Source of the DNA: Nocardia sp. SYP-A9097
GTDB lineage: Bacteria > Actinomycetota > Actinomycetes > Mycobacteriales > Mycobacteriaceae
Length of the DNA stretch: 64,000 nt
Direction: 5' to 3'
NCBI RefSeq assembly: GCF_009649815.1
Contig: NZ_WJIC01000006.1
Location: 1 to 64,000, forward strand
In this document: positions 17,605 through 27,800 of the stretch, one piece after another
How the letters are laid out: the number at the start of each line of letters is the position of its first letter
Position numbering within the stretch: position 1 is the first letter of the stretch
Notes under the pieces: generated by a model
Told to the model about the DNA's origin: nothing
Seen by the model: only the letters and a program-made list of their open reading frames with translations
Databases searched by the model: none
Made by a program: the position numbers and the translations under genes

Positions 17605-18117
17605 TCACCAACTGTTGCTGGTCGGACCGGAATTGCCCCGGGTGGAATGCCAATCCTCATAGTCGACCGCATCGGTGAATTCCGGTGCGGGCTCGGCCTG
17701 CTGCGCCAATCGTTCCCGCGCCTGCGGTGGCGCGAGCGAGGCGGGCGGCAAGGTCGGCGCCTGCGACTCCAGATCGGGCATCCCCTCGAAAAGCTCCGAC
17801 AGCTTGGGCATTTTCGCCCGCTGATCACTGAGCGGCCGCAACAACTCCTCGGTCTTGCGCCGCATATCGGCGGAGGCCTGCTGCGCGGCGGCGGTCACGG
17901 CCCTGGCGATCTCGTCGAAACCGAACTCCCCGATATCGGAGGCGAACCGGGTGGCGATCACAATGCAGTCGGCATTGACGGTGACCGTCACGCGTCCACT
18001 GGTAGCACTGGCCGTCAACAGCGCTCGCTTACGAGAAGCCTCGGCGATCTCCCGCATCTGCCGCGAGAACCCCTCCAGAATCGAGGCGGCCTCGGCTTCC
18101 CCACGCTCCCTTACCAA
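17605..18117 (-). CDS. YbaB/EbfC-like protein paired with WXG100-like gene, copy 1 (170 aa)
   Basis: The start is TTG at 18117, chosen because it aligns with the ATG start of the paralogue at 22084-22581. The fold pattern is helix, then strands with GRVTVTVNADCIVIATRF, then a long helix with AVTAAAQQASADMRRK, as in YbaB nucleoid-type proteins. A Pro-rich tail follows with MPKLSELFEGMPDLE. The WXG100-like gene ends 8 bases upstream. The same pair occurs at 22084-22908. YbaB folds are also found in ESX accessory proteins such as EspL, so an ESX-linked role is as likely as DNA binding. Confidence 0.75.
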   Translation of the reverse strand: MVRERGEAEAASILEGFSRQMREIAEASRKRALLTASATSGRVTVTVNADCIVIATRFASDIGEFGFDEIARAVTAAAQQASADMRRKTEELLRPLSDQRAKMPKLSELFEGMPDLESQAPTLPPASLAPPQARERLAQQAEPAPEFTDAVDYEDWHSTRGNSGPTSNSW

Positions 18118-18125
18118 TTCAAGAC

Positions 18126-18440
18126 CTACTTGAAGCTATCGGTATTGCGATGCTCCATCGCCCCGAGCGCCTTCGCCGACTTCTGCAGCCCCGTAACCAG
18201 ATTCCCGAACGAGGTCGAGAGATTCCCGGTACCGTCGGCCATATTCTCGCTCCCGCTGGCGAACCCCTTCGCGCCCTCGGCGAACTTGGCCCCGAATTCG
18301 TCATCCCCCCAGGCGGATTGCCCCGCCGACACCGCAGTCCGCGCCGCGTCGGCAATGCCCGCCAATCGGTCCCGAATATCGGCCGCCGTCCCCGACGCTT
18401 CCCCCACCAGCCGAGCATCCGCATGCAATTTCCCAGCCAT
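18126..18440 (-). CDS. WXG100-like small helical protein, copy 1 (104 aa)
   Basis: ATG at 18440. The product is a two-helix hairpin of WXG100 length with AWGDDEFGAKFAEG at the turn in place of the classic WXG. It resembles the copy at 22585-22908 (PWGSDTYGEKFAKG). It has no signal peptide and is coupled to the YbaB-like gene downstream. Such proteins dimerise and are ESX substrates or substrate partners. Its place near the toxin genes suggests that it helps target or fold a toxin head, which is inference. Confidence 0.75.
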   Translation of the reverse strand: MAGKLHADARLVGEASGTAADIRDRLAGIADAARTAVSAGQSAWGDDEFGAKFAEGAKGFASGSENMADGTGNLSTSFGNLVTGLQKSAKALGAMEHRNTDSFK

Positions 18441-18588
18441 AGCAAGCCTTCCCGAGTCCGCCGCCTACCACACCGAGATCAACTCTGCCACAGCCCAATA
18501 GTGAGCACAACATGAACAGCCGTCGACCGCGCGCTGCCATGCGGGTTTGCCCCTAAGATCGACGCAGCAACTCAGGGTGGGAGAAAGC

Positions 18589-19281
18589 ATGCTGAAACAC
18601 GCGCTGGAACAGGGCAGTTCGCGACGACGATGGGCAGTACCGGCTGGATTGGCCTTTGCCGCAGCTCTATTGGCCGCCTGCGACTCGACCCCGGCCGCCG
18701 TCACATACGGCCCCGCAGCGCCCGCCGGCGCGCGGCTCAACCTCCCGGTCCCCAGCTCCGGCATCCTCGACTCCGCGAAATGGCCGAATAGCTGTGACCT
18801 GCTGACCGATACCGAACTGAAGGCAATCCTGCCGCAGTCCAGCAAAATCGATCACAAACCCCAAAAGGTCAGCTTCTTCACCCCCACCGGCGTGGACGCC
18901 AATGGCAAACTCACCGCCTGGGCCCCACCCGCCGACGTCCCCGCCGGCGAATGCAACCTCTGGTTCCACCTCCCCGCAAAATGGGACGGCCAGAACTCCA
19001 ATATCGACATAGTCATGCGAGCAATCGCCGACCCGGCGTCGATCACCGCCTTCTTCCAAAAAGAACGCACCGCCGAATCCAAAGCCACCGACCTGGGTTC
19101 GGTCGCGGGCGCCACCTGCTACTCCGCATCCCGAGGCACCCTGCACTGCGCCCACGGCCAGTACTACTTCGAAATCTCCGGCCGCTCCGACCCGATCGAC
19201 GATGACAAAACCGACGGCCCGACCTGGCGCGAAAAAGTCCTCTACGAGGCCATCCGTACCCTCGTAGCCAAAATGTCCTGA
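18589..19281 (+). CDS. Secreted lipoprotein, DUF3558-like (230 aa)
   Basis: ATG at 18589 follows GGTGGGAG. An N-terminal signal peptide ends in a lipobox LLAAC, so the mature protein should be a lipid-anchored surface protein. The mature part has NSCDLLTDTELKAIL and later Cys residues (ECNLWF, ATCYSA, TLHCAHG), a pattern of the DUF3558-type lipoproteins of Mycobacteriales. Similar D/SCxLL motifs occur in the extracellular parts of the kinases at 52688 and 54553. It is divergent from the WXG100-like gene. The function is unknown; a ligand-binding sensor role is plausible. Confidence 0.75.
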   Translation: MLKHALEQGSSRRRWAVPAGLAFAAALLAACDSTPAAVTYGPAAPAGARLNLPVPSSGILDSAKWPNSCDLLTDTELKAILPQSSKIDHKPQKVSFFTPTGVDANGKLTAWAPPADVPAGECNLWFHLPAKWDGQNSNIDIVMRAIADPASITAFFQKERTAESKATDLGSVAGATCYSASRGTLHCAHGQYYFEISGRSDPIDDDKTDGPTWREKVLYEAIRTLVAKMS

Positions 19282-19304
19282 CCCCCGCCGCGAAAGGAGC
19301 AGCA

Positions 19305-19856
19305 ATGCCCGAGCTCCCCCTGGCCCGCACCAACGCCGAAGCCCGCCTGTACCTAAGCCTGCAACCCTGCGAATCCTGCGGCGAATCCCGCTGCACATTC
19401 CGCAGCGCGGTAATCACCGTCGAAGGTGCCCTGGCCAGCCGCTACACCGGCGAATGCCCCAGCTGCTCCGCGCGACGTGTCTACGAATTCCGCCTCCCCG
19501 CGGAGGTCCTCCCGCCTCCTGCGGGCAGTGTCCGCTTCGGCGAAGCGTCCCCCTCCGAACTCCTGGACCCCGGTACCTGGCTCTGGTACTCGGACGTGTG
19601 CATCCGCCAAGTCCCCTCCACCACAGCAACTCTCGACGACCGAGCCCTGAAAGCGGCCCGCCACACCTTGGCCACCGCAATAGCCGCCATCGATGAAGTC
19701 CTGAAGTTCATCCCCGACACCGAAGACCGAGTCCCCCTCTCCGCCTTAACCTCAGCAGACGGCCTAGCTCTTTACGACCGCGAACCAGGCCGCTTCACCC
19801 GCCCTCGCCTGGAAGCGGTCCGGGATTACTACACCGCGACTCTCGCCGGCTCCTAG
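19305..19856 (+). CDS. Zinc-ribbon hypothetical protein (183 aa)
   Basis: ATG at 19305 follows GAAAGGAG. Near the N-terminus PCESCGE and SRC, then ECPSCSARRVYEF, give two Cys pairs that could bind one zinc ion. The remainder is alpha/beta with AIAAIDEVLKFIP. It begins 23 bases after the lipoprotein stop, so the two are probably co-transcribed. Zinc-ribbon proteins of this general type occur in actinobacterial toxin/ESX neighbourhoods, but I cannot assign a function. Confidence 0.65.
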   Translation: MPELPLARTNAEARLYLSLQPCESCGESRCTFRSAVITVEGALASRYTGECPSCSARRVYEFRLPAEVLPPPAGSVRFGEASPSELLDPGTWLWYSDVCIRQVPSTTATLDDRALKAARHTLATAIAAIDEVLKFIPDTEDRVPLSALTSADGLALYDREPGRFTRPRLEAVRDYYTATLAGS

Positions 19857-19949
19857 CTCGCTATCCGCCCGGTTGTCGGCGGCAGGATCCGTTGCCGACC
19901 TTGGTTTATGCTGTCCGGGCACTGCTCGGATAGGTCTGCAAGGGGGATC

Positions 19950-21782
19950 GTGGTTCAGCTGAGCGCGGGCCAGACGTTCGCGGAATACACACTCGACGGC
20001 GTGCTCGGGGTTGGGGGAATGGGGAGCGTCTACCTCGCGCGGCATCCACGACTGCCTCGGCAGGTCGCACTCAAACTGCTCGCGCACGAGGGGGCCGCGG
20101 ACGCCGAATTGCGGCGGCGGTTCGAGCAGGAGGCGAATGCCATTGCCCGGCTGGATCATCCGAGCATTGTCGGGATTCACGACCGGGGTGTGCATGACGG
20201 ACATCTGTGGATCGCCATGCAGTATGTCCAGGGAACTGACGCATCCCGATTGGACCCTCGCCAGGTAAACGTGCCACGCGCTCTTCGCATCGTGACCGAG
20301 ACGGCGGCCGCGCTGGATTTCGCACACAGTCGAGGCGTGCTGCATCGAGATGTGAAGCCCGCCAACATCCTTCTCTCCGCGGCGGACACCGGGCGCGAGG
20401 AGCGCGCCTATCTCACCGACTTCGGCATCGCCCGAATGCTCGACGCGAATACCCAACTGACCTCAACCGGAACCTTCACCGCCACACTGGCATACGCGCC
20501 CCCCGAACAGCTCTCCGGCGAGGTAGTCGACCACCGTGCCGACCAATACTCGCTCGCCTGCACCCTTTTCGCCCTGCTGGCCGGTCGCCCACCATTCGCT
20601 TCCACGAATCCCGGCCAGGTCGTCGCCGGCCACCTCAGCCAGCCGTTGCCACGCCTCAGCCACATTCGAAGCGACGTGCCCCCGCTACTGGATGACGTAA
20701 TCGCCCGCGCGACAGCGAAACAACGGGACCAGCGATTCGCCAGCTGCACAGAATTCGTGACCGCGGCCGCGGCAGCGCTCGCCGGCCAGGCGCCAGCGCC
20801 AATGCCCGCCAGCGCACAAACAGTGGTGTGGCCGCAGACCCCGCATTTTCAGAACGGTGTTCCCGCCCCGCTGCCCAGCACCCCAACAACGTTGCGCCCC
20901 GGCGCAATCGCCGCCGCTGGTCTCGCCATGGTGGCCGGACTGATCGCTACCGCAGGCGCCATCCGCCTGTATTTCCTCTACTCGGATCAGAAAGCCCGGA
21001 TCGCCCACTACAGCCCCAACGGCTACAACAGCGACCTATACCCACTCACCTACCTGGGTGTAGGCACATTCACAGCGGCGCTGATCGCGCTCATATTGAT
21101 GGGTGGTGCAGGACTCCTGTTGGCCCGCAACCCCTTCGGCCGCAGCCTGATCGTGACAGGCGCGACGGCCTACACGATCGCGGCCATCCTCGGTCGAACC
21201 ACCGACGATCGCCCTTTCTCGATCTACGGCCTGGCCCCCGAAACCGCCGTGTGCGCGATCGGCCTGATCATCGTGCTTGCCGCCGCTATCTGCGCACTCT
21301 CCACCTCGGTCACGCCACCGGGCGCGGTCCAAACACCCAGTGCGTCCGCAGGATCGCGAGCAGTTCTCATCGCAACGGCCTGGGCCGCCATCCTGGGTGG
21401 AGCGTACGCCGGCCTGGCAGCATTGGGTTTCTGGAATGACATCGAATACTCCGCCACTCCCGTCACGATTCGAATAGTGCTGGTAGGAGCGGCCATAACC
21501 ACCCTCCTGCTGGTAGGTGGAGCCACCGCCCTATTCGCCCGAGCCGCAGCCGGCCGCTTCATGATCGCCATAGGCAGCATCGGCCTGCTGATCATCGGCC
21601 TGCTCAGAAAAATCGGCAACTACCTTCCCCGGCACAACCTCTTCCGCCACATCAGCCCGCTCCCATACCTTGGTGAACCAGCGGCCACAATATTCACCGG
21701 CGTCGTGATCCTGCTGTCACTGACCATCCTCGCAGGCGCACTTTCCAGTACAACCGCCCGAGCAGTGAACCGAAATAGGTAA
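19950..21782 (+). CDS. Membrane Ser/Thr protein kinase with multi-pass C-terminus (610 aa)
   Basis: GTG at 19950 follows AAGGGGGA. The kinase domain (about 1-270) has the glycine loop GVGGMGSVY, HRDVKPAN (H132, D134), TDFGIAR (D157) and APPEQ, so it should be active. After a short linker, about six hydrophobic segments follow, in contrast to the single membrane pass and extracellular sensor of PknB-type kinases and of the kinase at 52688. This resembles other actinobacterial kinases with multi-spanning C-termini. It stands between the two toxin islands and may regulate them; no target is visible from sequence. Confidence 0.85.
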   Translation: MVQLSAGQTFAEYTLDGVLGVGGMGSVYLARHPRLPRQVALKLLAHEGAADAELRRRFEQEANAIARLDHPSIVGIHDRGVHDGHLWIAMQYVQGTDASRLDPRQVNVPRALRIVTETAAALDFAHSRGVLHRDVKPANILLSAADTGREERAYLTDFGIARMLDANTQLTSTGTFTATLAYAPPEQLSGEVVDHRADQYSLACTLFALLAGRPPFASTNPGQVVAGHLSQPLPRLSHIRSDVPPLLDDVIARATAKQRDQRFASCTEFVTAAAAALAGQAPAPMPASAQTVVWPQTPHFQNGVPAPLPSTPTTLRPGAIAAAGLAMVAGLIATAGAIRLYFLYSDQKARIAHYSPNGYNSDLYPLTYLGVGTFTAALIALILMGGAGLLLARNPFGRSLIVTGATAYTIAAILGRTTDDRPFSIYGLAPETAVCAIGLIIVLAAAICALSTSVTPPGAVQTPSASAGSRAVLIATAWAAILGGAYAGLAALGFWNDIEYSATPVTIRIVLVGAAITTLLLVGGATALFARAAAGRFMIAIGSIGLLIIGLLRKIGNYLPRHNLFRHISPLPYLGEPAATIFTGVVILLSLTILAGALSSTTARAVNRNR

Positions 21783-22083
21783 TAGTCCTCGGGCTCAACA
21801 CCATCCGAAACAACAAGATCACCAGGAACTGAGGGCGGTGAATCCCGCCGCGATTGAGGCATGAGTTCCTGGTGAGCGACTGTCCAGCTGTCAATTATCA
21901 GCGCCGACGGATGTGGCTCCGTTGTGGGAAGCGCCGGCGAGCCGTTCGTCGCGGCCGCCTTGCACATGGCAGGGGCCTCTGGCAGATCTTGGACTAAAGC
22001 TCTGGCGAATCCAGGATTTTGTATCGCGGATATGGGATTGGAGTCGTCCCGGATTTGGCGGAGGTAGAAGAGTGGCGCCCAGG
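21783..22083. other. Gene-free stretch with a long inverted repeat
   Basis: This 301-base gap lies between convergent genes and holds no supported reading frame. At 21821-21831 and 21865-21875 there is a perfect 11-bp inverted repeat, CACCAGGAACT/AGTTCCTGGTG, enclosing a second hairpin with a GGCGG/CCGCC stem. The nested structure could be a terminator for both genes or the end of a lost IS200/IS605-type element; no transposase is left. Confidence 0.5.
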
Positions 22084-22581
22084 TCACCAGTCGTCGGCGC
22101 TGATTCGGCTGGGGCGGAGGTCGTCGAGTTCTTCTACGTCGGTGAAGACCATGCCGGGGTTGTGGCGTTGGCGCTCAGGGGAATTCGGGGGAGCGAGGGA
22201 GGCTGGGATGAGCTCCGGAAGCTGGTCGTCCAGGTTTGGCAGGCCCTCGATGAGGTCGGACATCTTCGGCATGCGGCCGCGACGTTCATGGAGTGGGTTC
22301 ATGAGTTCCGCACTCTTGCGCGCTAATTCGGTGGCGGCTTCCTGGGCGGCCTCGGTGACCGCTTTGGCGAGTTCGTCGTGAGTGAGGTCTTCGGTGTCCA
22401 CGAATCGGGTTTCGATGACCACGTAGTCGGCATTCACCGTCACCGTCACTCGCTTCTGCAGTGCGGTTCCGGTGGCGGTGAGTTGGGCACGCTGCTGGTG
22501 AACTTCGGTGAGCGCCGACATCTGCGCCTGGAACTCGTCGATCATCGAGGCGAGTTCCCCCTTCATGAATTCGTTGGCCAT
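22084..22581 (-). CDS. YbaB/EbfC-like protein paired with WXG100-like gene, copy 2 (165 aa)
   Basis: This is a paralogue of the 17605-18117 gene: the same helix-sheet-helix order with KRVTVTVNADYVVIETRF, AVTEAAQEAATELARK, and a tail with MPKMSDLIEGLPNLDD. ATG at 22581 starts directly after the stop of the WXG100-like gene (ends 22585), so the two are co-translated. It is separated from toxin 2 by a YezG-like gene and a divergent promoter gap. A substrate-accessory role is inferred. Confidence 0.75.
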   Translation of the reverse strand: MANEFMKGELASMIDEFQAQMSALTEVHQQRAQLTATGTALQKRVTVTVNADYVVIETRFVDTEDLTHDELAKAVTEAAQEAATELARKSAELMNPLHERRGRMPKMSDLIEGLPNLDDQLPELIPASLAPPNSPERQRHNPGMVFTDVEELDDLRPSRISADDW

Positions 22582-22584
22582 GGG

Positions 22585-22908
22585 CTACGACTTGAAGGTG
22601 TTGGCGCTGGCCTGATCCGTATTGTCGTGCACCTTCGACGAATCGTGCTGCGCGTTCGACTGATCGTCCGACTTCTTGGCATTGTCGGTGGTGAGCTGCT
22701 TCAGGTTCTCGCGTGCGGCGGTGTACCCCTTGCCATCCTCACCCTTGGCGAATTTCTCACCGTAGGTGTCGCTGCCCCAGGGCTCGCCCAAGCCGTCGAT
22801 GGCGGACTCCAGCCCGGTCAGCACCGCCTTCACCCGGTCGGTCACGTTGGCGGTCTTCGCCGATGCCTGCCGCAGCAGTTCGGGGCTTACCTCAACTTTT
22901 CCAGCCAT
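22585..22908 (-). CDS. WXG100-like small helical protein, copy 2 (107 aa)
   Basis: ATG at 22908 has GAGGAG upstream and gives the start MAGKVEVSPELL, which aligns with copy 1; a longer frame to 22983 has no site. The helical hairpin carries PWGSDTYGEKFAKG at the turn and a charged, Gln/Asp-rich C-terminal tail. It resembles the WXG100 superfamily in length and plan. It is followed immediately by the YbaB-like gene. It may act as secretion partner for toxin 2 (inference). Confidence 0.75.
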   Translation of the reverse strand: MAGKVEVSPELLRQASAKTANVTDRVKAVLTGLESAIDGLGEPWGSDTYGEKFAKGEDGKGYTAARENLKQLTTDNAKKSDDQSNAQHDSSKVHDNTDQASANTFKS

Positions 22909-22996
22909 GATGCCGACTCCTCCCCAATGCAGATTTGCCGCCGACAATATCCGCTGATCAGCGTCGGAAGCAATGCGATGCATATGTTTTCACTGG

Positions 22997-24532
22997 TCAC
23001 TGACGGGTTCGCGCGTTGTACCGCTGCGTGAATCCGGCGATGTACACCGCAGGCGGCACCGAGGATGAAGACGCCTCGACCACACCGTCGTCCGCGATGT
23101 AGTAGATCGCCCGCCCGAGCATGATCTCGCCCGGCTGGGTCGGTACATAAACCATCCAGCCCGATTCGATCCGGTCGGCGTTCAGTTGGTCCAGCGGATA
23201 CCCGGTGGTGTCCGAGCCCTTGTTCAGAATGTGCCGCCGCACCTGCTGGATCGCATCGACGCGGGACATCGGCGGTGCGGTGACGAACGTCCGCAATCCA
23301 GCGAGGGTGAACTGATTGAGCGCCGCATCCACATCGAATCGCGCCGGATCGATTGCGGCGGAGATGGTTTCGAAGGTGACGATCCCGGCCTCCGCCGCCG
23401 CGACCAGCGTCTCGACCGCGCTTCGCGTCTGATCGGTCAGCGGTGCACCACTCGCCTCGGCCAGCCCGGCGGCGATGATCTGGGCGGTGACATCGGAGGT
23501 CCAGACACCCGGAATCGCGGCGGCCAACCCCGGCCCGCCCGGCGACTCGCCCCGATACCACCCGCCGTTCTCCCACCAGTAGCAGAACGACAGCAGCCCC
23601 GACGATGTGCGCGGATTGAGCACCGCGTCGGTGACCCAATCCGGTGCTCCCGCATAGATTTCCGGCATCGGAGCGGAACCGTTGTATGCGGCGTCCAGCT
23701 CCGGCGAGTTCCAGACCCCACCGGAGATGACCGCCCGATCACCGGGCAGCAGATACAGCGTGCTCCCACTGCGTTTGGCCGTCTCGAACCATCCGAGCGA
23801 CGGCAGCACGCGCGGCCCCTGCGCCACATCGAGGGCGGCATAGGTCGCGGCGATAGCGGTCCATCGCGCCCAAAGCAGCTGCAGCGGAGGGAAATCAGTG
23901 GTCGAGACCTCGCCGCGAATACCCTTCCCGCGATCGAGACGCGACTGCTCCGCGGCCACCTTCGCCGGTCGCAATTGCCGTCCTTCGTGCCCCACATACG
24001 CCGCCAGCCACACCGGCAGCCGCCGCCGCGGATACTCGGCGATATCGGCCCGGTATGCCTCGGCGGGGAACAGCTGATCATCCGGGAACGGCTCATCGCC
24101 GTAGTCGTAATCCGTCTGAATCTGACCGTCGTTGGTGAGCACGATTCGCATCCGCCACCACGGCCCCTCGGGCAGCTGCGCGGCGATCTCCCGCTGGTCC
24201 TGCACCAAAAGCAGTGTGGCCTGCGAAGGTTCGGCACGCACCCCGCGCCCCTGCGCCGAATAGATCACATTCCAAGCCTGAGTGGCGACCGTCCACGCGA
24301 ATACCGCGTCGATCCGCTCCCAACCCTCCGGACCGTCCTCGGTGAGTGCCCGGGCAATAGCGTGAGTGACTTCACGAGCCTGCTCGGTGATCTGCTTCTC
24401 GTCGCCGCCGGTCGGGCCGGGATGGGAGACGATGGTCGTGCTGATGACCGGCTCCCCGGCGGCCTGCGCGAAGCTGTCCATGAATGTCTTCATGAAGTCG
24501 TCGTCCGGCTTCCCAGCCTGCGGATTGTTCAC
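22997..24532 (-). CDS. YezG/DUF600-like two-domain protein, paralogue 2 (511 aa)
   Basis: GTG at 24532 has GAGGGGAG upstream. The N-terminal 60 residues differ from the 3383-4990 paralogue, after which the two align throughout: GPEGWERIDAVFAW, PWWRMRIVL, DYDYGDEPFPDDQLF, LPVWLAAYVGHEG, RVLPSLGWFE, FCYWWENGGWYR and IYYIADDGVVEAS. The first half follows the YezG immunity-family pattern. It is divergent from toxin 2 across 319 bases and could be an immunity factor for one of its domains, or an accessory protein; the paralogue beside ESX substrates favours a broader role. Confidence 0.75.
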   Translation of the reverse strand: MNNPQAGKPDDDFMKTFMDSFAQAAGEPVISTTIVSHPGPTGGDEKQITEQAREVTHAIARALTEDGPEGWERIDAVFAWTVATQAWNVIYSAQGRGVRAEPSQATLLLVQDQREIAAQLPEGPWWRMRIVLTNDGQIQTDYDYGDEPFPDDQLFPAEAYRADIAEYPRRRLPVWLAAYVGHEGRQLRPAKVAAEQSRLDRGKGIRGEVSTTDFPPLQLLWARWTAIAATYAALDVAQGPRVLPSLGWFETAKRSGSTLYLLPGDRAVISGGVWNSPELDAAYNGSAPMPEIYAGAPDWVTDAVLNPRTSSGLLSFCYWWENGGWYRGESPGGPGLAAAIPGVWTSDVTAQIIAAGLAEASGAPLTDQTRSAVETLVAAAEAGIVTFETISAAIDPARFDVDAALNQFTLAGLRTFVTAPPMSRVDAIQQVRRHILNKGSDTTGYPLDQLNADRIESGWMVYVPTQPGEIMLGRAIYYIADDGVVEASSSSVPPAVYIAGFTQRYNARTRQ

Positions 24533-24851
24533 GATGTCGCTCCCCTCGTCGACCGGGCCGCACCGGCCGCCCGTTCGGATACGCCTGCGACCCTACACAT
24601 TCGTGAGTGGTGTTTCAGGTCCGGCCGGTGGGGTAGCGGTGGGATTACCCGGTAGGCCGATGCGACCATCCGCAGTTGCTGATCCACGCCTTCTATGGCA
24701 GCGTGGCGCGAGATCACTGCCTGTCCGTCGGTGAAAACCGCAGTCCGGCAGTCTGATAGCTGAGTAGTCGGTCGAATCCGGGGGCGGGAGTGGTAGTACG
24801 GGGGGCGGAAACCGCTGCTAGGCACACGACTCGCGATGCGGTGAGGTCGCG
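24533..24851. promoter_or_regulatory. Divergent intergenic region upstream of toxin 2
   Basis: This 319-base gap between the divergent starts at 24532 (minus) and 24852 (plus) must hold promoters for both genes. I see no gene, tRNA or convincing -35/-10 pair, only the ribosome sites GAGGGGAG for the minus gene and GTGAGG for the toxin. Confidence 0.35.
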
Positions 24852-27800
24852 ATGATCTGGCGTCCGCCCGGTGCCGATTATTACGGCTGGCTCGTCGGCA
24901 TGCAGTGGCCCGAGGGCAACGAAGACAAGATGTGGACGCTCGCGGACGACTGGAAAGCCGCTGCCACGCAGCTCAACAGCATCAAGGACGATATCGATTC
25001 CGCCATGTCGGCGGTGCGGCTCGCCTATCCAGAGGGCGATGGCGGCGACGCCATGCTGGCTCAGCTCAATTCGCTCAAGGTCGGCGATGTGAGCAAGGAC
25101 GGGGCCGGATCGATCGACAGCCTCGTCACGTGGTTCAACAGTATTGGGGGGCTCGCGGAGAACACCGGCACCGAGTTCGAGTACAGCAAGCTGATGTTCC
25201 ACGCCATGTTGATCATCATGGCGGCGGACATGCTGATCGCCGCGGCCAGTTTGCTGGCCGCGCCCGCTGCGGAAGCGGCCGTGATCGCGGCCAATCGCGT
25301 CACCGCGCGGATCATTATGAAGCAGCTGTTCAAGAAGCTGATCGGGCAGAGCGTGAAGTTCGCCGAGATCGCCGAGATCAAAGCTGTTCTCAAAGATCTG
25401 GCAATCAAAGCGAGTCTTACCGCGGCAAAGTCCGCAGCCCTCGGTGCGGCCATGGGTACTGTCCCGGATGCGGCAATTCAGGCGTGGCAGCGCTATGAAG
25501 GGCGACGCGAGAAGTTCAGCTGGGAACAGGTCGGGATCATGGCGGCCGCCGGAGCCGCCGGAGGTGTCGTCGCCGCCGGTGTCGGTGGCGGTCTGCATGG
25601 GCTGTTCGGCAGTCCGGCAAAGATCACCACGCGAGTGGCGACCACCGGAATCACCATGGTGGCGGCGGGCGGGTCGGCCGGACTGGCGGGTTGGGGGGCC
25701 AGCGCGCTGATCACCGGTAACCACGAGTTCGACCCACGGATGATTACCGCGGGCATGTGGGGCGGTGCCGCGCCCGGCGCGATTCGTGCGGCCAATCCGA
25801 AGGGCCACGCCCCGACCCTTGCCGAGCCAACTGCGGAGCTCAAAAGCCAACCGGCACCGACCAAACCGAGCGGGCTCGAGGCGCCTGCCAATACGAAGGA
25901 GAGCGCGCCGATCACACCGGCGCACATCTCCGACGGGGCGGGGCTCGCCGGAGATAACTCGCACTCCGGGGACGCTGGAAAGCAGAATCCGGGCGTGGTG
26001 GCTGCCGCGGCACCCGCGAATCCGGTGGTGCACAACGATGTTCCGAACAGTCAGATCAGCAACGGCCAGAACGCCGCTCCCGCGCAGCCAGTGCATCAGC
26101 AGCCCAATTCGCCCGGTACCGCGGGCCCAAAACTTGCCGATGGTGTCCAATCTTCCGCTGCCTCACACACATCGGGCGACGTCAAGCCGACCGGAGATGG
26201 TCGCCCCGCACCGGCACCCGCTCCCCGAGCGGACCCGGCCTCGACCACACACCCGGCGGATACCTCCCGGGCCGGTGCCGCGCCGAGCCGCGAACCGGCC
26301 GGGCCTGCCGCACCCGTACAAGCCAAACCCACTGGTATAGAGGCGACTTCGCGCGGAACCGAACGCCTGGACGCGGTACCGAATGATCGCGCGCAAGTCC
26401 CCGCATCCGATCGCCCCGAGGGGCGGATCGGTGGCAGACATGACGATGTGACCGGCGGACAGCATCCGAATCCAGACGGGACGCCCGCACATGACGAACA
26501 CCAGTCGGGTCGCACCAACGAAGACGTCGCGCAGAACGAGCGAAATCCACAGCGGGACAACGATCCAACGCATGACGAGCAGCCGAGCCATAACCCGCAG
26601 CCGTCCCACTCGGAACCGCCCGCGCCATCCAATCCCGCGCCGCACCAGGTCCTGCCAGTCGACCATCCGATCACCGCGGCCGAGCGGGCCCATGCTGCCG
26701 ACGCACTGGCCAAGCTTGGCCACGAGGTCGAGGCACTGCTTCACGTCGACGACGTAGATCAGGCTGGGGCACACCAGAAAGCCCGCGAGAACCACGACTG
26801 GTGGCACGACCTGACCCCTGACGAGCAGGGTGCGGTGATGCGCGTGCATCCGCACGAGATCGGCAATGCCGACGGTGTTCCGCCGCATGCGCGCGATCAG
26901 GCCAATCGCCTGTCCATCGCCCGCGACATGGCCGAACTGCGAGAACGCAATCCGCGCGTGGACAAGTGGACGAGCCGGTGGACCGATCCGGAGGGCCGCG
27001 AGCAGTTCAAGAACCTCCAGAGCACCATCCACAACCTGAAGCACGCGGAAACCCTCGCCGACAATTTCGCCAACCGAGATCGCGCCGATCCGAGCGACCC
27101 GCCCGGCTATCGGCCGCCCGTCCACGTGTTGTCCTACGACTCAAAGGCTTTCAACGGAGAGGGCCGCGCAGTCGTCGCGATCGGCGACGTGAATAAGGCG
27201 TCGACCGTTTCGTGGCACATCCCGGGCATCACCACCACGGTCCGCAGCCTCGAAACGAACCTGAACAACGCGTTCCACCACTACGAGGCCACCTCCGACA
27301 ATGTGCACGACCCCAGCATGGTCGCCTCGATCGCCTGGATCGGCTACGACGCCCCAAGTGGTTCGCGTATCGGCCGGGAGATGACGAATCCCGCCCTGGC
27401 GCAACGCGGTGGCCAGCTACTGGCCCGAGATGTGGCCGCTTTCAACCAGACTCGCAAAATCAACGCCGGCCTGCCCGGCGGTGAACCCATGCCCGATGTG
27501 CACCTCTTCGGCCACAGCTACGGCTCCACCACCACGAGCTACGCCGGTGCGGGCGGCCGCCTGACCGGCGAGGTCACCACCATCACCCTCCTCGGCTCAC
27601 CCGGCGCGGGCCCGGTCGTGCACGCCTCCGAGTTCGGCCTCGGCGAGGGAAATGTCTTCGTAGCCAGCTCCTCCCGCGACCCGGTCACCTGGATCGGCTC
27701 CAGCACTCCCGGCGAGATCGCCCGCGCCGCACCGGGTCTCAGCATGGGTCTCGGCATGGACCCCTCGGTGGAGGCGTTCGGTGCCCGTCGCATCACCGCC

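Noticed and set aside
24714..26150. Minus-strand open frame opposite the toxin 2 head
   Set aside because: It lies antisense to the conserved CpnT-like head and crosses the promoter gap; the composition is that of a shadow frame.
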